A DNA stretch of 47,155 bases from Gammaproteobacteria bacterium (GTDB taxonomy: Bacteria; Pseudomonadota; Gammaproteobacteria; S012-40): contig WFPC01000049.1 of NCBI GenBank assembly GCA_015487785.1, forward strand, positions 1-47,155, read 5' to 3'. Each line of letters starts with the position of its first letter. Position 1 is the stretch's first letter. Below, in pieces: positions 1 through 9,012 of the stretch. Position numbers and translations under genes: made by a program. The notes below the pieces were generated by a model that saw nothing but the letters and a program-made list of their open reading frames with translations, was not told the origin of the DNA and made no database searches.

Positions 1-2
1 GG

Positions 3-191
3 AGCTCACCTGCCGGTGTAAAGCAGGATTTCGGGAATGCCAGCATCCTTAAAGATGGCCGAGTGGTGTTCAATATTGCGGGAAACAAGTATCGACTTGT
101 GGTGTGGATCAACTACGCCTACCGGGTTGTGTACATCCGCTTTATCGGCACCCACAGGCAGTACGACGAAATTGATGTGCAAACCATTTAA
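3..191 (+). CDS. higB: HigB-family mRNA interferase toxin, 3' end only
   Basis: The frame is open from the window edge to a TAA at 189-191 and gives the last 62 residues of a protein. The stretch with NIAGNKYRLVVWINY followed by VYIRFIGTHRQYDEID matches the C-terminal core of the HigB_toxin family (RelE/ParE-like fold), which cleaves mRNA on translating ribosomes. The N-terminus lies outside the window, so completeness cannot be judged. It sits 17 bp upstream of a HigA-type antitoxin, the usual toxin-first order of higBA. Family assignment is from remembered sequence patterns; activity is inferred. Confidence 0.8.
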   Translation, partial: SSPAGVKQDFGNASILKDGRVVFNIAGNKYRLVVWINYAYRVVYIRFIGTHRQYDEIDVQTI

Positions 192-208
192 CTACCGGAG
201 CATTAACG

Positions 209-577
209 ATGGACATCAAACCGATTAAAACGGATGCCGACTACCGCGCGGCATTGAAAGAAATTGAAAGTCTGATGATGGCAGAGCCGGATACACCAGA
301 AGGCGAGAAACTGGATGTCATGACGACGCTTGTTGAAGCTTATGAAGCCAGACATTTCCCGATGGATTTGCCCGATCCTGTTGCGGCGCTCAAGTTTGAA
401 ATGGAACGCAAGAACCTGACCGTAAAAGACCTGGAGCCGATGATCGGTAAAAGCAACCGTGTTTACGAGATTCTTAATCACAAACGCTCGCTTACCTTGA
501 AAATGATCTGGAAACTCCACGAAGGCCTGGGTATTCCGGCCGAGTCATTGATCAAGCCACCGCGAGCTCATGCCTGA
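209..577 (+). CDS. higA: HigA-family antitoxin (XRE helix-turn-helix)
   Basis: The protein has 122 residues. Its N-terminal half (PIKTDADYRAALKEIE, then a MAEPDTPEGEKLD segment) is typical of the HigA/YgjM antitoxin group, and the C-terminal half (about residues 65-115) is an XRE-type helix-turn-helix (LTVKDLEPMIG, then NRVYEILNHKRSLTL). It should neutralise the adjacent toxin and repress the pair's own promoter, which would lie left of the window. ATG 209 follows CCGGAG. Length is normal and no disabling mutation is visible in this part. Confidence 0.88.
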   Translation: MDIKPIKTDADYRAALKEIESLMMAEPDTPEGEKLDVMTTLVEAYEARHFPMDLPDPVAALKFEMERKNLTVKDLEPMIGKSNRVYEILNHKRSLTLKMIWKLHEGLGIPAESLIKPPRAHA

Positions 578-970
578 TCAATATCGCAGCGGATATGAAT
601 TTATGATACCTCCGCTATCGATTCAGAACTGGTCCGATCTAAAGTGAAAAAACAGCCACTTATGGCGTGATACGGACACTTATTCACGCCATTTTGAAAA
701 AGAATATGGCTTTACTATGAAGGCATCATTGATACCGGGTTAGTAGAAACAGAACCACCCCTTCAGACTCATTTCATATTGGACAAGGCTGTTTTATAAA
801 GGAGCCTGAGCCATGCTCCCCCTGATTGCGGTTTCTTTAACGTGTTCTCTGGTCTTTACAGAATTTGGGAACCCTCCCCGCCAGTCGGGTTGACAATGGG
901 TCCTATAGGATGGATCAGGACTGTGCCGGTATTCGCGACGCTAGCGACAATCACGGCCGCCCTGGTGCCG
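578..970. other. Gene-free, AT-richer spacer
   Basis: I see no convincing gene in these roughly 390 bases. Only short ORFs without recognisable content occur. The stretch is visibly richer in A/T than the neighbouring genes and lies between higA and the 3' end of a minus-strand protease, which fits decayed accessory DNA. No tRNA, attachment site or clear insertion-sequence end was recognised. Confidence 0.5.
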
Positions 971-1681
971 TCACTTGACCTGGGTCGCTTCTTCCAGGAC
1001 TTTCCGGATCGCTGCGGCCGGTATGGCAAAACCGATACCTGATCCAATCGAAGCACGTGCACTGATCATGCCTACTACTCTCCCTTGCTGGTCGATCAGC
1101 GGCCCGCCGGAATTCCCCGGGTTGATGGCGGCATCGGTTTGCAGACGATGTACCCGGCCGATCGCGCGTGGTTGAGCACTGACGATGCCACGTGTGACCG
1201 TGAGCCCAAGGCCGAACGGGTTACCGAGCGCCAGCACGGTTTCCCCCAACCCGGGCGTATCAGCGCGCAGCATGAGGTGCGGCAGGTCAGCGCCTTCGGT
1301 ACGGGCGATGGCCAGGTCCAGTTCCTGATCCACGTGCAGGGTTTGCCATGGTACACGCCGGCCATCCTGGAACACGATCAACAGGCGCTTGCCAGCCGCA
1401 AGATGAGCACTGGTGACGATCAAGCCATCAGCCAGCACAAAACCACTGCCAACGGCTGCGTCCGAGGTTTGCAGATTGACCACAGCAGCAGAGGCGCGTT
1501 GCAGTACGGCAGGCAGCTCGTCCGCCGATTTGCATTGCTGGTCGGCCAAAGTACCGGCTGGCAGGCTGAGCCAGGCTAATGCGACAAAAGCCAGCAGTAT
1601 GTGTCTACATGGCCGGGGATTCGCCAGGATCAAATACGTCTTCACAGGTCGGTTTCCGGTTAGTGTCAGGCTCGATGTCAT
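971..1681 (-). CDS. Secreted trypsin-like serine protease, DegP/HtrA-type domain without PDZ
   Basis: The protein has about 237 residues. A hydrophobic segment (LLAFVALAWLSLPAGTLA) near residue 30-47 looks like a signal peptide. The S1C protease signature is complete: His93 in TSAHL, Asp122 in ELDLAIA and Ser191 in INPGNSGGPL (counted from the ATG). The chain ends soon after the protease domain, so there is no PDZ domain, unlike DegP or DegS. It should be periplasmic or secreted. GTG 1684, ATG 1681 and GTG 1645 are all possible starts; the last would shorten the long n-region. It lies directly downstream, on the same strand, of the large broken surface protein, so the two may once have been co-transcribed. 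Confidence 0.82.
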   Translation of the reverse strand: MTSSLTLTGNRPVKTYLILANPRPCRHILLAFVALAWLSLPAGTLADQQCKSADELPAVLQRASAAVVNLQTSDAAVGSGFVLADGLIVTSAHLAAGKRLLIVFQDGRRVPWQTLHVDQELDLAIARTEGADLPHLMLRADTPGLGETVLALGNPFGLGLTVTRGIVSAQPRAIGRVHRLQTDAAINPGNSGGPLIDQQGRVVGMISARASIGSGIGFAIPAAAIRKVLEEATQVK

Positions 1682-1685
1682 CACC

Positions 1686-1718
1686 GAACGCCCCGTCCAT
1701 AGTAGTGCCGGGGCGTTC
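1686..1718. repeat. Inverted repeat at the protease 5' end
   Basis: Arms GAACGCCCC (1686-1694) and GGGGCGTTC (1710-1718) are perfect 9-bp complements around a 15-base loop. They lie in the short gap between the surface-protein stop and the protease start. No T-tract follows on the minus strand, so an operator or RNA hairpin is as likely as a terminator. Confidence 0.5.
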
Positions 1719-1738
1719 GGATTCGCGGCACTCCCCCG

Positions 1739-2791
1739 TTAGTTCTTGGGGAAGAACAGGAAATTGTCCAGCGCGACCGTACCCGCGACGACATCGTATA
1801 CGATGATCAGCACAGGCGCGGGGAATTTCGAGCCCTTGTATACAACCGGCAGGCCGTCGTCGAACGATAGCTGCTGGCACTCGGGTTCACTGTCGAACAC
1901 GCAGCCGTTTTCCACCCAGACAGGTTTTGTTTGCACAAATTGCTCCTGCAACAACTTCGTGGTCTCCTTCGCGGTCCTTTTTATCCTGGCAACCGACCGC
2001 AAGGTGTCCTTCATCGAACTGAACTTGACACCCTTGAGGTTCGACAGTGCGCTGACCATATCACTGAGCAGGGTCGGCCCAACCAGCTGAACGATATATC
2101 CCTCCGGATAGCCATAGTAGCTATAGGCCTCGACGATCGAGTAACCCAGCTTGAAGCTGTGGAAGGACTGTGATGCACCCGTGACAATCCCCGGGATATC
2201 CCTGACCTCCGAGGTTGCCTTGACCAGCCCCTCGATGACCAGGTTCTGGGCGTTTTTCAGAATGGCCTCAAGAATCGGTCTGTAAAGGGTCTTGATGATC
2301 GTCGAGCGAATGCTCGTCGCGCTCATCATGCCAATCGCGGTAAAGAAAGCCGGTTGGGCTGTCTCCATATCGGGATGCACTGGCATGATCTGCTGCGCAT
2401 AGAACGTCGAGGGATCCTCGGAAACGGAGGTCAACAGGCCTTCGCCAACCAATATCGACAATGTTCGATCCAGGTCTGCCGCCAGCAATCGTGGAATTTC
2501 CACCGACAGCAACCGATGCAGGGTCGCGGCATGCACTACGGTACCGCGCCGGGTGAGGGTATCCGGATCCAGCCAGTTGACCGTAGACTCCAACTGCGTG
2601 TTCAGGAAACGCGCACGAACATCATCGTTACGCGCCGCTCCGGCATTGAGTTGTTCGAGGAACAAACGACTGTCGCGGACCGCAGCGACAACCGGCGACA
2701 GCGTTGTCGCGAAGGCCGAGTCTGCGGATGTCGGAAAATCAGGCGCGGTGTCCGGCAGGAAACCGGATTCAAACGCAACCGCCGGGGTCAT
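1739..2791 (-). CDS. C-terminal part of the large surface protein, out of frame with its N-terminal part
   Basis: From the first ATG this frame gives 350 residues, but it stays open upstream to about 2936 and there reads sensibly (FSSQLQQANALINAIVDALG and onward), continuing the protein encoded at 2899-6303. I therefore read it as the C-terminal third of that protein, separated by a one-base frameshift, rather than an independent gene. The sequence is mostly helical and matches no family I recognise. Near the C-terminus are two cysteines (NGCVFDSEPECQQL). If translation does start at 2791, the product would have no signal peptide. The function is unknown. Confidence 0.6.
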   Translation of the reverse strand: MTPAVAFESGFLPDTAPDFPTSADSAFATTLSPVVAAVRDSRLFLEQLNAGAARNDDVRARFLNTQLESTVNWLDPDTLTRRGTVVHAATLHRLLSVEIPRLLAADLDRTLSILVGEGLLTSVSEDPSTFYAQQIMPVHPDMETAQPAFFTAIGMMSATSIRSTIIKTLYRPILEAILKNAQNLVIEGLVKATSEVRDIPGIVTGASQSFHSFKLGYSIVEAYSYYGYPEGYIVQLVGPTLLSDMVSALSNLKGVKFSSMKDTLRSVARIKRTAKETTKLLQEQFVQTKPVWVENGCVFDSEPECQQLSFDDGLPVVYKGSKFPAPVLIIVYDVVAGTVALDNFLFFPKN

Positions 2792-2898
2792 GCGCAGCGC
2801 CTCGAGGTCCAGCTGTTCGCGCAGTGTGCGCAGCTCGACACCCAGGGCCTGAACCGCGGGAAGGTCACCGCTGCCAAGCGCATCGACGATGGCATTGA

Positions 2899-5800
2899 TC
2901 AGGGCGTTGGCCTGCTGCAGTTGGCTGGAGAAGGGCCGTAGGCGCCTTGCAGCTCGCCGCCGTTGAAGAACGACGAGACGAGAAACGCCTCGCTGACATC
3001 CAGGCCCAGCGTGTCCGATGCCACACTGAGCGTGTAGCCGCCCTGCGTATCGGCGCCTGTCTGAAGCTGATTGCCGCTGACGGTCGGCAGTGTGCCGCTG
3101 GCATCGCCACCGGCGACGACGCTGACCGCAAGGTCGGCGGGCAGGGCAAGCGGATTGCCCGTGACATCGAATGCCTGGATGTCGATCTCGATGCCTTCAC
3201 CGTTGCCGATCAGCGTCTGCGCGAGCCTGAGCGACAAGGCGGGGCCGCCGGACACTACAATATCGACGCTGGTGCCCGCAGCCACGTTGGTACCCTCGCC
3301 GATGCTCTGGGTCACAACCAGGTTGCGCGGCACATTCACGTCATTGACGTAGGTGACATTGCCCAGTGCAAGCCCAAGATCCAGCAGGGCCGCTTCGGCA
3401 ACCGAAACGCTCAGGTTGGCGAGCGCCGGCACGAAGATCGGCGGCGGTCCGAGCGATATGACGTAATCGACAAACGCGCCCGCGGCACTGCTGCTGCCGG
3501 CGGCGACGCTCTGCGAGAGCACCTCGCCCGTGGGCACCGTCAGGCTGAACGATTCGGTCATGTTGCCACTCACCAGTCCCGCGGTCTCCAGCGTGGCAGC
3601 CGCCCCCGCTGCGTCGTTGCCGGCGAGGTCCGGCACAATGACCGGCGGAGCCACGTTGATGGTGAAGCTCTGGTTGTCCGTGTTGCCGTCACTGTCGGTC
3701 ACGATCAGGTTTACACGCTGCGTTCCCAGGTCGGATGCCTGCGGCAGCCAACTGACGATGCCCAGTGCATCGACTGTCATCCCGGCCGGCGCATCGACCA
3801 GCGTCCAGGTGAAGGTATCGCCAAAATCGGCATCGGTCGCCAGCGCACCGTATTGATAGGCGAAGCCGGGCGAGGCGCCGGTGAGCGGCGCGGATGCGAT
3901 CTGCGGCGCATTGACGATGGACAGGGTGATGTCGACACTCGCCACGTTGGAGTCCAGTGCGCCGTCGTTGGCCACGTACTCGAAGCTGTCGAAGGTGGTC
4001 TCCTCCTCACCCGGGACGACCGGGGCGGCGAAGAACTTGTTCATACCCGGGGTCAACCAGTGCGGCTGGATGTAGGTCGGGAGGGAGCCGTCCGCGTTGA
4101 CGTGGGCCGGCTGGTAGCTGGTGTGGTTGCGAATCGGCCGGGCGGCAGGGAAGGGATTGCCCGGCAGACCTTCGAACACGTACAGAGAAGTAGGGCCACT
4201 GATGGGAACATAGGCATTGAGGACAATTTTGGCTGCACCGTCACCGTCCACATCGGCAATGGTAAGCGGTGCCGGGGTATGATGCACTCTCAAGCCGATA
4301 CTGTCCTGCGCAATGATCGAGCCATCCGTTCCCGAGAAGATAAACAGTCCGGATGATGAGGGGGACGTGCCCGTGGAGCCGCCCGGATGCATGGTGAGCA
4401 GTTCATCGATGCCGTCGCGATCGAAATCGAATGCGACCGGGGCAGCATACGGGTTCTTCATCGTAAGCCCCACGTCGAACTGATTCCACAGCTCGCTGCC
4501 GTCGGTGTCGTAGGCATACAGTGCCCACTGGTAACCATATGCTGCGCCTCCCTGACGCATGACGACATATTCCGGCAGGCTGTCGCCGTCGAGTTCCGCC
4601 ACGGTAATCAGCGAGTAGGCGCGTGAATGCCCGGCGCCTGTGCGTGGAATCTTCCACTTCAATGCACCGGTATGCTCGAACAGATAGTGGTTGTAACTGT
4701 CGTAGGCGATGATTTCGGCGTAGGGGTCGTTGTCGAAGTTCGCAACCGCCGTGACCAGCCAGTAGGGATTATTGGGCGTGTCCTTGTCCGTAGGCAGGAG
4801 AAATTTCAGCGTGCCGTCCGCATTGAGCACACTGATACCCCAGATGATCTCTATGTTGCCATCCAGGTCGAGGTCGGCCACGATGGGATTGCGCAGCGCG
4901 GCTCCGGAGCCGGGATATTGCTGCCGCGGGCCAACATATTCCCAAAGAACACCGCCGGTGCGGCCGTCGTAGGCGACCACCGCATGCCGTGATCCTCCTT
5001 CGACATACCAGGCCTTCACCAATTCCGCATCGCCGTCGCCATCGAGATCCACCGGCACCGGCCCGGAATAGCGACCAGGCACTCCGGACGTGCCTTTGAA
5101 ACTGACCGCCTCTGAAAAACGCGTCGCGGTGTTCCATACGGGCGTACCATCGCGGTTCAGCGCCATCAGAAACGTGTTGTCGCCGCCGCCAACATTGAGG
5201 CCAGGCGGCAGCATGGGGTTGTATGCAAGATAAGTAAGAACGATCTCCAGGTCAGGGTCATCGTCCAGGTTCACCAGGGTAGCCGTTGTGGTGAAAGGTG
5301 GCACACCAATATTTTCGCCACCTCCCAACGGAAATCGTTCGGCAGCACAGGTGGCGCCATCGATGATGACGATCTCAGGCGCGCCGATAGGCCTGGTGGC
5401 ATAGACCAGTTCGATATCGCCATCGCCATCGATATCGCCTGTGGCGATCCCGTGACTTAACATGCCAGTGTTGTCGAGGCTGCACTGCAGGTTCAGGCCC
5501 ACCTGGATCGGTGGTATTGCAGGCGGCGTGTAGGTGAATGAGCCGTCGCCCGGGAACATATCCAGCGAGCCGAGTGTCGGGTAGTTGGTAACGCTAGCGC
5601 TGAGTAGATCACCATTGGCATCCCGGTCATTGGCCAGCACGCCGGGGGCGCTAATGAACAGAGAGCCGCTTTGTGCCAGCGTGAAACGGTCATCGACGGC
5701 GACTGGCGCTTGTGCGGGCGCCAGTACGTCGATCACAAAGCCGGTGGTGGCGGTCGCCCCGGCCGAGTCGGTCACGCTTGCGACCAGCGCGTGGCTGCCA

Positions 5801-6303
5801 ATGTCACTGGATGTCGGCGTCCAGCGGATCTCGCCAGTGGCGGCATCGAACTGCAGCCCGGCCGGCGCACCGGCCAGTGCAAAGATCAGGATCTCGTTGA
5901 TATCGCCGTCACTGGCGCTCAGCGTAATGCGCACGGCTTCGCCGATGTTCACGCTCTGGTCATCGACCGGCGCGATGGTTGGCAGATTGTTGGCCGCTTC
6001 CGCGCGTACGGTCACAGTGAATCCTGTTTCCGCGGACTGGCCGCCCGGGTCGGCCGCGCTGACGGTCACGGTCGTTTGTCCGGCCTGGCCGGCACCGGGT
6101 ATCCAGTGAATGGCGCCCGTCGTGGGGTTGATGGTCATGCCGGCCGGTGCTGCCGCAAGACCAAAACGGACGGCATCACCGGCCGGGTCGCTTGCGCTGG
6201 CCTGAAGCGAAAGTGTGGCGCCGGCCACCAGGGCCTGGTCGGCAATCGGGCTGATGACCGGTGGCGCATCGCTGGCGCCGCGATCGACCGTAACGAGAAA
6301 CAC
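2899..6303 (-). CDS. Large secreted Ig/FG-GAP/PASTA surface protein, 5'-truncated and frameshifted
   Basis: This is an open frame of 1134 codons. Domains in order: two Ig-like/cadherin-type modules (about residues 10-195), a VCBS-like segment (VLANDRDANGD, about 225), about eight FG-GAP repeats (GDIDGDGDIEL, DLDGDGDAEL, DVDGDGAAKI and similar, about 280-700; probably a beta-propeller), another Ig-like module (about 800-880), then two PASTA modules (about 884-1023). The first usable start is GTG 6303, but in-frame sequence upstream (VDIRVTDSTGRFDRQ) is clearly the end of another Ig-like module, interrupted by a TGA near 6379. The true N-terminus and signal peptide are therefore missing. The frame also ends early: a one-base shift near 2935 restores continuity with 1739-2791. 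It is probably a pseudogene of an adhesin-like protein. Confidence 0.75.
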   Translation of the reverse strand: MFLVTVDRGASDAPPVISPIADQALVAGATLSLQASASDPAGDAVRFGLAAAPAGMTINPTTGAIHWIPGAGQAGQTTVTVSAADPGGQSAETGFTVTVRAEAANNLPTIAPVDDQSVNIGEAVRITLSASDGDINEILIFALAGAPAGLQFDAATGEIRWTPTSSDIGSHALVASVTDSAGATATTGFVIDVLAPAQAPVAVDDRFTLAQSGSLFISAPGVLANDRDANGDLLSASVTNYPTLGSLDMFPGDGSFTYTPPAIPPIQVGLNLQCSLDNTGMLSHGIATGDIDGDGDIELVYATRPIGAPEIVIIDGATCAAERFPLGGGENIGVPPFTTTATLVNLDDDPDLEIVLTYLAYNPMLPPGLNVGGGDNTFLMALNRDGTPVWNTATRFSEAVSFKGTSGVPGRYSGPVPVDLDGDGDAELVKAWYVEGGSRHAVVAYDGRTGGVLWEYVGPRQQYPGSGAALRNPIVADLDLDGNIEIIWGISVLNADGTLKFLLPTDKDTPNNPYWLVTAVANFDNDPYAEIIAYDSYNHYLFEHTGALKWKIPRTGAGHSRAYSLITVAELDGDSLPEYVVMRQGGAAYGYQWALYAYDTDGSELWNQFDVGLTMKNPYAAPVAFDFDRDGIDELLTMHPGGSTGTSPSSSGLFIFSGTDGSIIAQDSIGLRVHHTPAPLTIADVDGDGAAKIVLNAYVPISGPTSLYVFEGLPGNPFPAARPIRNHTSYQPAHVNADGSLPTYIQPHWLTPGMNKFFAAPVVPGEEETTFDSFEYVANDGALDSNVASVDITLSIVNAPQIASAPLTGASPGFAYQYGALATDADFGDTFTWTLVDAPAGMTVDALGIVSWLPQASDLGTQRVNLIVTDSDGNTDNQSFTINVAPPVIVPDLAGNDAAGAAATLETAGLVSGNMTESFSLTVPTGEVLSQSVAAGSSSAAGAFVDYVISLGPPPIFVPALANLSVSVAEAALLDLGLALGNVTYVNDVNVPRNLVVTQSIGEGTNVAAGTSVDIVVSGGPALSLRLAQTLIGNGEGIEIDIQAFDVTGNPLALPADLAVSVVAGGDASGTLPTVSGNQLQTGADTQGGYTLSVASDTLGLDVSEAFLVSSFFNGGELQGAYGPSPANCSRPTP

Positions 6304-6436
6304 TTGCCTGTCGAACCGGCCGGTGCTGTCGGTGACGCGAATATCGACAAATCGAACAAATTGTTCTGGAAGATGCTTTCATTTCTCCTTGCAAACAGTC
6401 GGCGCTTGCAGCAGGGTTTGTGTAAAAGTTTCCGAC

Positions 6437-6467
6437 AATAAAAATCCCCGCCGCAGCGGGGATTTTT
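6437..6467 (-). terminator. Bidirectional intrinsic terminator after the YccA gene
   Basis: Arms ATCCCCG (6444-6450) and CGGGGAT (6457-6463) enclose a 6-base loop and are flanked by A-rich and T-rich tracts, so the hairpin can work on both strands. It lies downstream of the minus-strand BI-1 gene. A second hairpin (CGTGCC/GGCACG, 6481-6496) sits between it and the stop codon. It also marks the junction with the truncated surface-protein gene. Confidence 0.8.
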
Positions 6468-6518
6468 GTGGCTGTTCGGCCGTGCCCGAAGGCACGGTTT
6501 CATGGTCGTGTGTTGGGC

Positions 6519-7181
6519 TCAGTCGTCGCCGCCGAAGGCGCCCAGCAGGTGCAGCAGGCTGGTGAACAGGTTGTAGATGGCGACGTAGAGTGACACCGTG
6601 GCCATGATGTAGTTGGTTTCACCGCCATTGATGATGTTGCTGGTTTCGTACAGGATCAGGCCCGACATCAGCAGCACGAACATGGCCGAGACCGCCAGGG
6701 CCAGGCCGGGAATTTCGAAGATGAAGGCGCCCAGCCCGGCCAGGAAGGCCACCAGGATGCCCACCATCAAGAAACCACCCATGAAGCTGAAGTCCTTGCG
6801 GGTGGTCAGGGCATAGGCTGACAGGCCAATGAAAATGGCGCCGGTCCCCCCCAGGGCGGTCATCACGATCTGGCCGCCATTGGGCAGGCCCAGGTAAGCA
6901 CTGATGAGGGGGCCCAGGGTCAGGCCCATGAAGCCGGTGAGAGCGAATACGCTGACAATGCCCCATACGCTGTTGCGTAACTTCTGGGTGAGAAACAGCA
7001 GGCCGAAATAGCCCAGCAGGGTGATGATGAGGCCGGGATGGGGCAGGTTGAGCATCACCGAGGCCCCCGCGGTGGCGGCGCTGAACAGCAGCGTCATGGA
7101 AAGTAGGGCGTAGGTGTTGCGGATGACCTTGTTTTTCGTCGCCGTGGCAACAGCAGGTGTCGAAAAAACATTGGTATTCAT
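6519..7181 (-). CDS. yccA: YccA-type Bax inhibitor-1 family inner-membrane protein
   Basis: The protein has 220 residues, a usual length for the family, with about seven hydrophobic helices from residue 24 onward and an acidic end (GGDD). The N-terminus (KVIRNTYALLSMTLLFSA) and the block NLPHPGLIITLLGYFGLLF are typical of bacterial BI-1 proteins. In E. coli, YccA is a substrate and modulator of the FtsH protease; the same role is inferred here. The gene is monocistronic, with ATG 7181 after GGGAAAG and a strong terminator downstream. Nothing looks damaged. Confidence 0.88.
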   Translation of the reverse strand: MNTNVFSTPAVATATKNKVIRNTYALLSMTLLFSAATAGASVMLNLPHPGLIITLLGYFGLLFLTQKLRNSVWGIVSVFALTGFMGLTLGPLISAYLGLPNGGQIVMTALGGTGAIFIGLSAYALTTRKDFSFMGGFLMVGILVAFLAGLGAFIFEIPGLALAVSAMFVLLMSGLILYETSNIINGGETNYIMATVSLYVAIYNLFTSLLHLLGAFGGDD

Positions 7182-7400
7182 GTGGCTTTCCCTCTGTTGT
7201 GGTTGATCACTCGAATCCCTCGTCTCGAGAGAATTTGACCCGTTTGCGGGCGAAAGTTTCCCGGAATCTTACCATTGAATCGCGGCGTGGCAAGCAAAAC
7301 CGTCCTGCGCAGGAATCGCAATTGTCGTGTTCATGGGGTATCTTTGCGTGCAGGCCAGGTTTGGTAGTGCCTGGCCGTTGCTGCAGTGAGGGAGGAGAGG

Positions 7401-8483
7401 ATGAGAGTGACAACACGTATCACGGCTTGTTTGCTGGGCGCGGGCCTGTTGCTGGCTGGAACCGCCCGCGCGGGTGACTGGACCGATGACATGGTGATCA
7501 CCGGTTTTGCCAGCGCGGTCTATCAGCGCACCAACGAGTCCACGTTTCTCTATGGTCCTGCCAGCGATGGTGGTATAGACGACAAGGGCAGTTTCTATGG
7601 CTCGACCCTGGGTATCAACCTGACCTCGCGCATCAATTATGATGTGACCCTGTTCACCCAGCTGCTGGCCGAATACAACGAGGACGACTACAACCTGCAC
7701 ATCGACTGGGCCTTCGTGCGTTTCGAGATCGTCGACGACCTGTTCCTGCGGGCAGGCAAGATCAAGTTTCCGGTGGGACTGGTCAACGAATATGCCGATG
7801 TGCGCTATGCCTATCCCTGGATCACGGCGCCCAACAGTCTCTATTCCACCCAGGTTCCCATCGGTCCCCAGGCCACCCGCAATGCCTATTCGGGCGCCAG
7901 TCTGCTGTGGGACTATTATCTGGACGACTTCACCCTGGAAGTCGATCTGTTCGCCGGCGAGGTGAAGATGGAGGTGGCCGATGTACGCCAGCTGGTGGGG
8001 TTCACCGGGCGAGTGGACTGGAACGAGCTGGTGCAGTTCCAGGCCTCGGCCTACCAGGGCACCATGGCCAATGGGGTGGATCTGAGCCCCAATGGGCCAG
8101 ACATGACGGTGATGAACGACGAACCGCACCGTGGCCTGTTGCTGGGCTTCAAGGCCGACTGGAACGACGTGGTGGTCTATGCGGAGATCGCCGATGTGAA
8201 AATGGGCGACTTGAGCAACATGAAGGTGCGTACCTGGTATACCACTCTCGGTTATCGCTTGGGCAAGTGGTTGCCTCATGTGACCTTCGAGGACTTCGAC
8301 CGGGGTTATGGCAAGGAACGGCAGCAGTTTCTGACCCTGGGGCTGCGCTACGATGTCAAGCGCAATACGGCCATCAAGCTGGAGCTGGGCCAGGTACGCA
8401 CCGAAAAGGGTACGGGCCTGTTCGTGGACGCGCCAGCCGACCAGGTCTATCGCGGTGGCTTGGCCATCGACGTGGTGTTCTAG
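7401..8483 (+). CDS. Outer-membrane porin-like beta-barrel protein
   Basis: The protein has 360 residues from ATG 7401, chosen because GGAGGAGAGG lies just upstream; an in-frame GTG at 7386 is less likely. A signal peptide (residues 1-24, ending AGTARA) precedes a barrel with alternating hydrophobic/polar strands and a C-terminal Phe (GGLAIDVVF), the recognition signal for the BAM machinery. A segment FLRAGKIKFPVGL resembles the GKFxxPxG region of phosphate-selective/OprO-type porins. The gene is followed at 13 bp by a small PstS-like protein and then a chemoreceptor, suggesting an anion-related uptake or sensing unit. The substrate is not determinable from sequence. Confidence 0.8.
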   Translation: MRVTTRITACLLGAGLLLAGTARAGDWTDDMVITGFASAVYQRTNESTFLYGPASDGGIDDKGSFYGSTLGINLTSRINYDVTLFTQLLAEYNEDDYNLHIDWAFVRFEIVDDLFLRAGKIKFPVGLVNEYADVRYAYPWITAPNSLYSTQVPIGPQATRNAYSGASLLWDYYLDDFTLEVDLFAGEVKMEVADVRQLVGFTGRVDWNELVQFQASAYQGTMANGVDLSPNGPDMTVMNDEPHRGLLLGFKADWNDVVVYAEIADVKMGDLSNMKVRTWYTTLGYRLGKWLPHVTFEDFDRGYGKERQQFLTLGLRYDVKRNTAIKLELGQVRTEKGTGLFVDAPADQVYRGGLAIDVVF

Positions 8484-8496
8484 GGAGGGCGGCAAG

Positions 8497-8928
8497 ATGA
8501 AAATGTTCTATCTGCGCGGCTGCTTGCTGCTTGGCCTGATGTTGGGTATGGCAGGCCTCGCCCAGGCCGAGATCGCGGTCATCGTCAACCTCGACAGCGG
8601 CATCAGCAAACTGTCCACGTCCCAGGTCAAGCGCTTGTTTCTGGGCAAGTCCCGGCGTCTGCCCAATGGTCAGCGCGCGTTGCCGGTGAACCAGGAAGAA
8701 GGCAGCCCGGTGCGCGAGGAGTTCAACAGCAAGGTTTTGAAAAAGAACGAACGCCAGATCAAGGCTTACTGGTCCAAGAAGATTTTCTCCGGCAAGGCAC
8801 AGGCGCCCAAGGAGCTGGGCAACGATGCGGCGGTGAAGGCCTTCGTGGCGGAGAACCCCAATGCCATCGGTTTCATCGATGCCCGCCATGTGGACGACAG
8901 CATCAGGGTGGTATTGCGTGTGCGCTGA
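8497..8928 (+). CDS. Small PstS-like periplasmic (PBP-like) protein
   Basis: The protein has 143 residues from ATG 8497, 13 bp after the porin stop and preceded by GGGAGGGCGGCAAG. A signal peptide (residues 1-24, ending GLAQA) is followed by a single PBP-like domain: LSTSQVKRLFLGKSRRLPNG, later an FNSKVLKK segment, and NPNAIGFID near the end. This pattern belongs to the short phosphate-ABC-transporter-substrate-binding-like family. It is about half the length of a true PstS and there is no ABC transporter nearby, so ligand presentation to a receptor or porin is more plausible than active transport. This is an inference. Confidence 0.78.
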   Translation: MKMFYLRGCLLLGLMLGMAGLAQAEIAVIVNLDSGISKLSTSQVKRLFLGKSRRLPNGQRALPVNQEEGSPVREEFNSKVLKKNERQIKAYWSKKIFSGKAQAPKELGNDAAVKAFVAENPNAIGFIDARHVDDSIRVVLRVR

Positions 8929-9012
8929 ATCGGGGTGGCGTGTGACCTGCGGACAGGGGGAGCTTGTGGGTTACAAATACCTTATAGTTGTAAAGAGAAA
9001 AGGCTCAAGATT

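Noticed and set aside
600..760. Insertion-sequence end in the AT-rich spacer
   Set aside because: No inverted terminal repeat or transposase fragment could be identified.
2947..4356. 469-codon plus-strand frame opposite the surface-protein gene
   Set aside because: It is the antisense shadow of a repeat-rich, GC-biased gene; the sequence is low-complexity with no recognisable domain.
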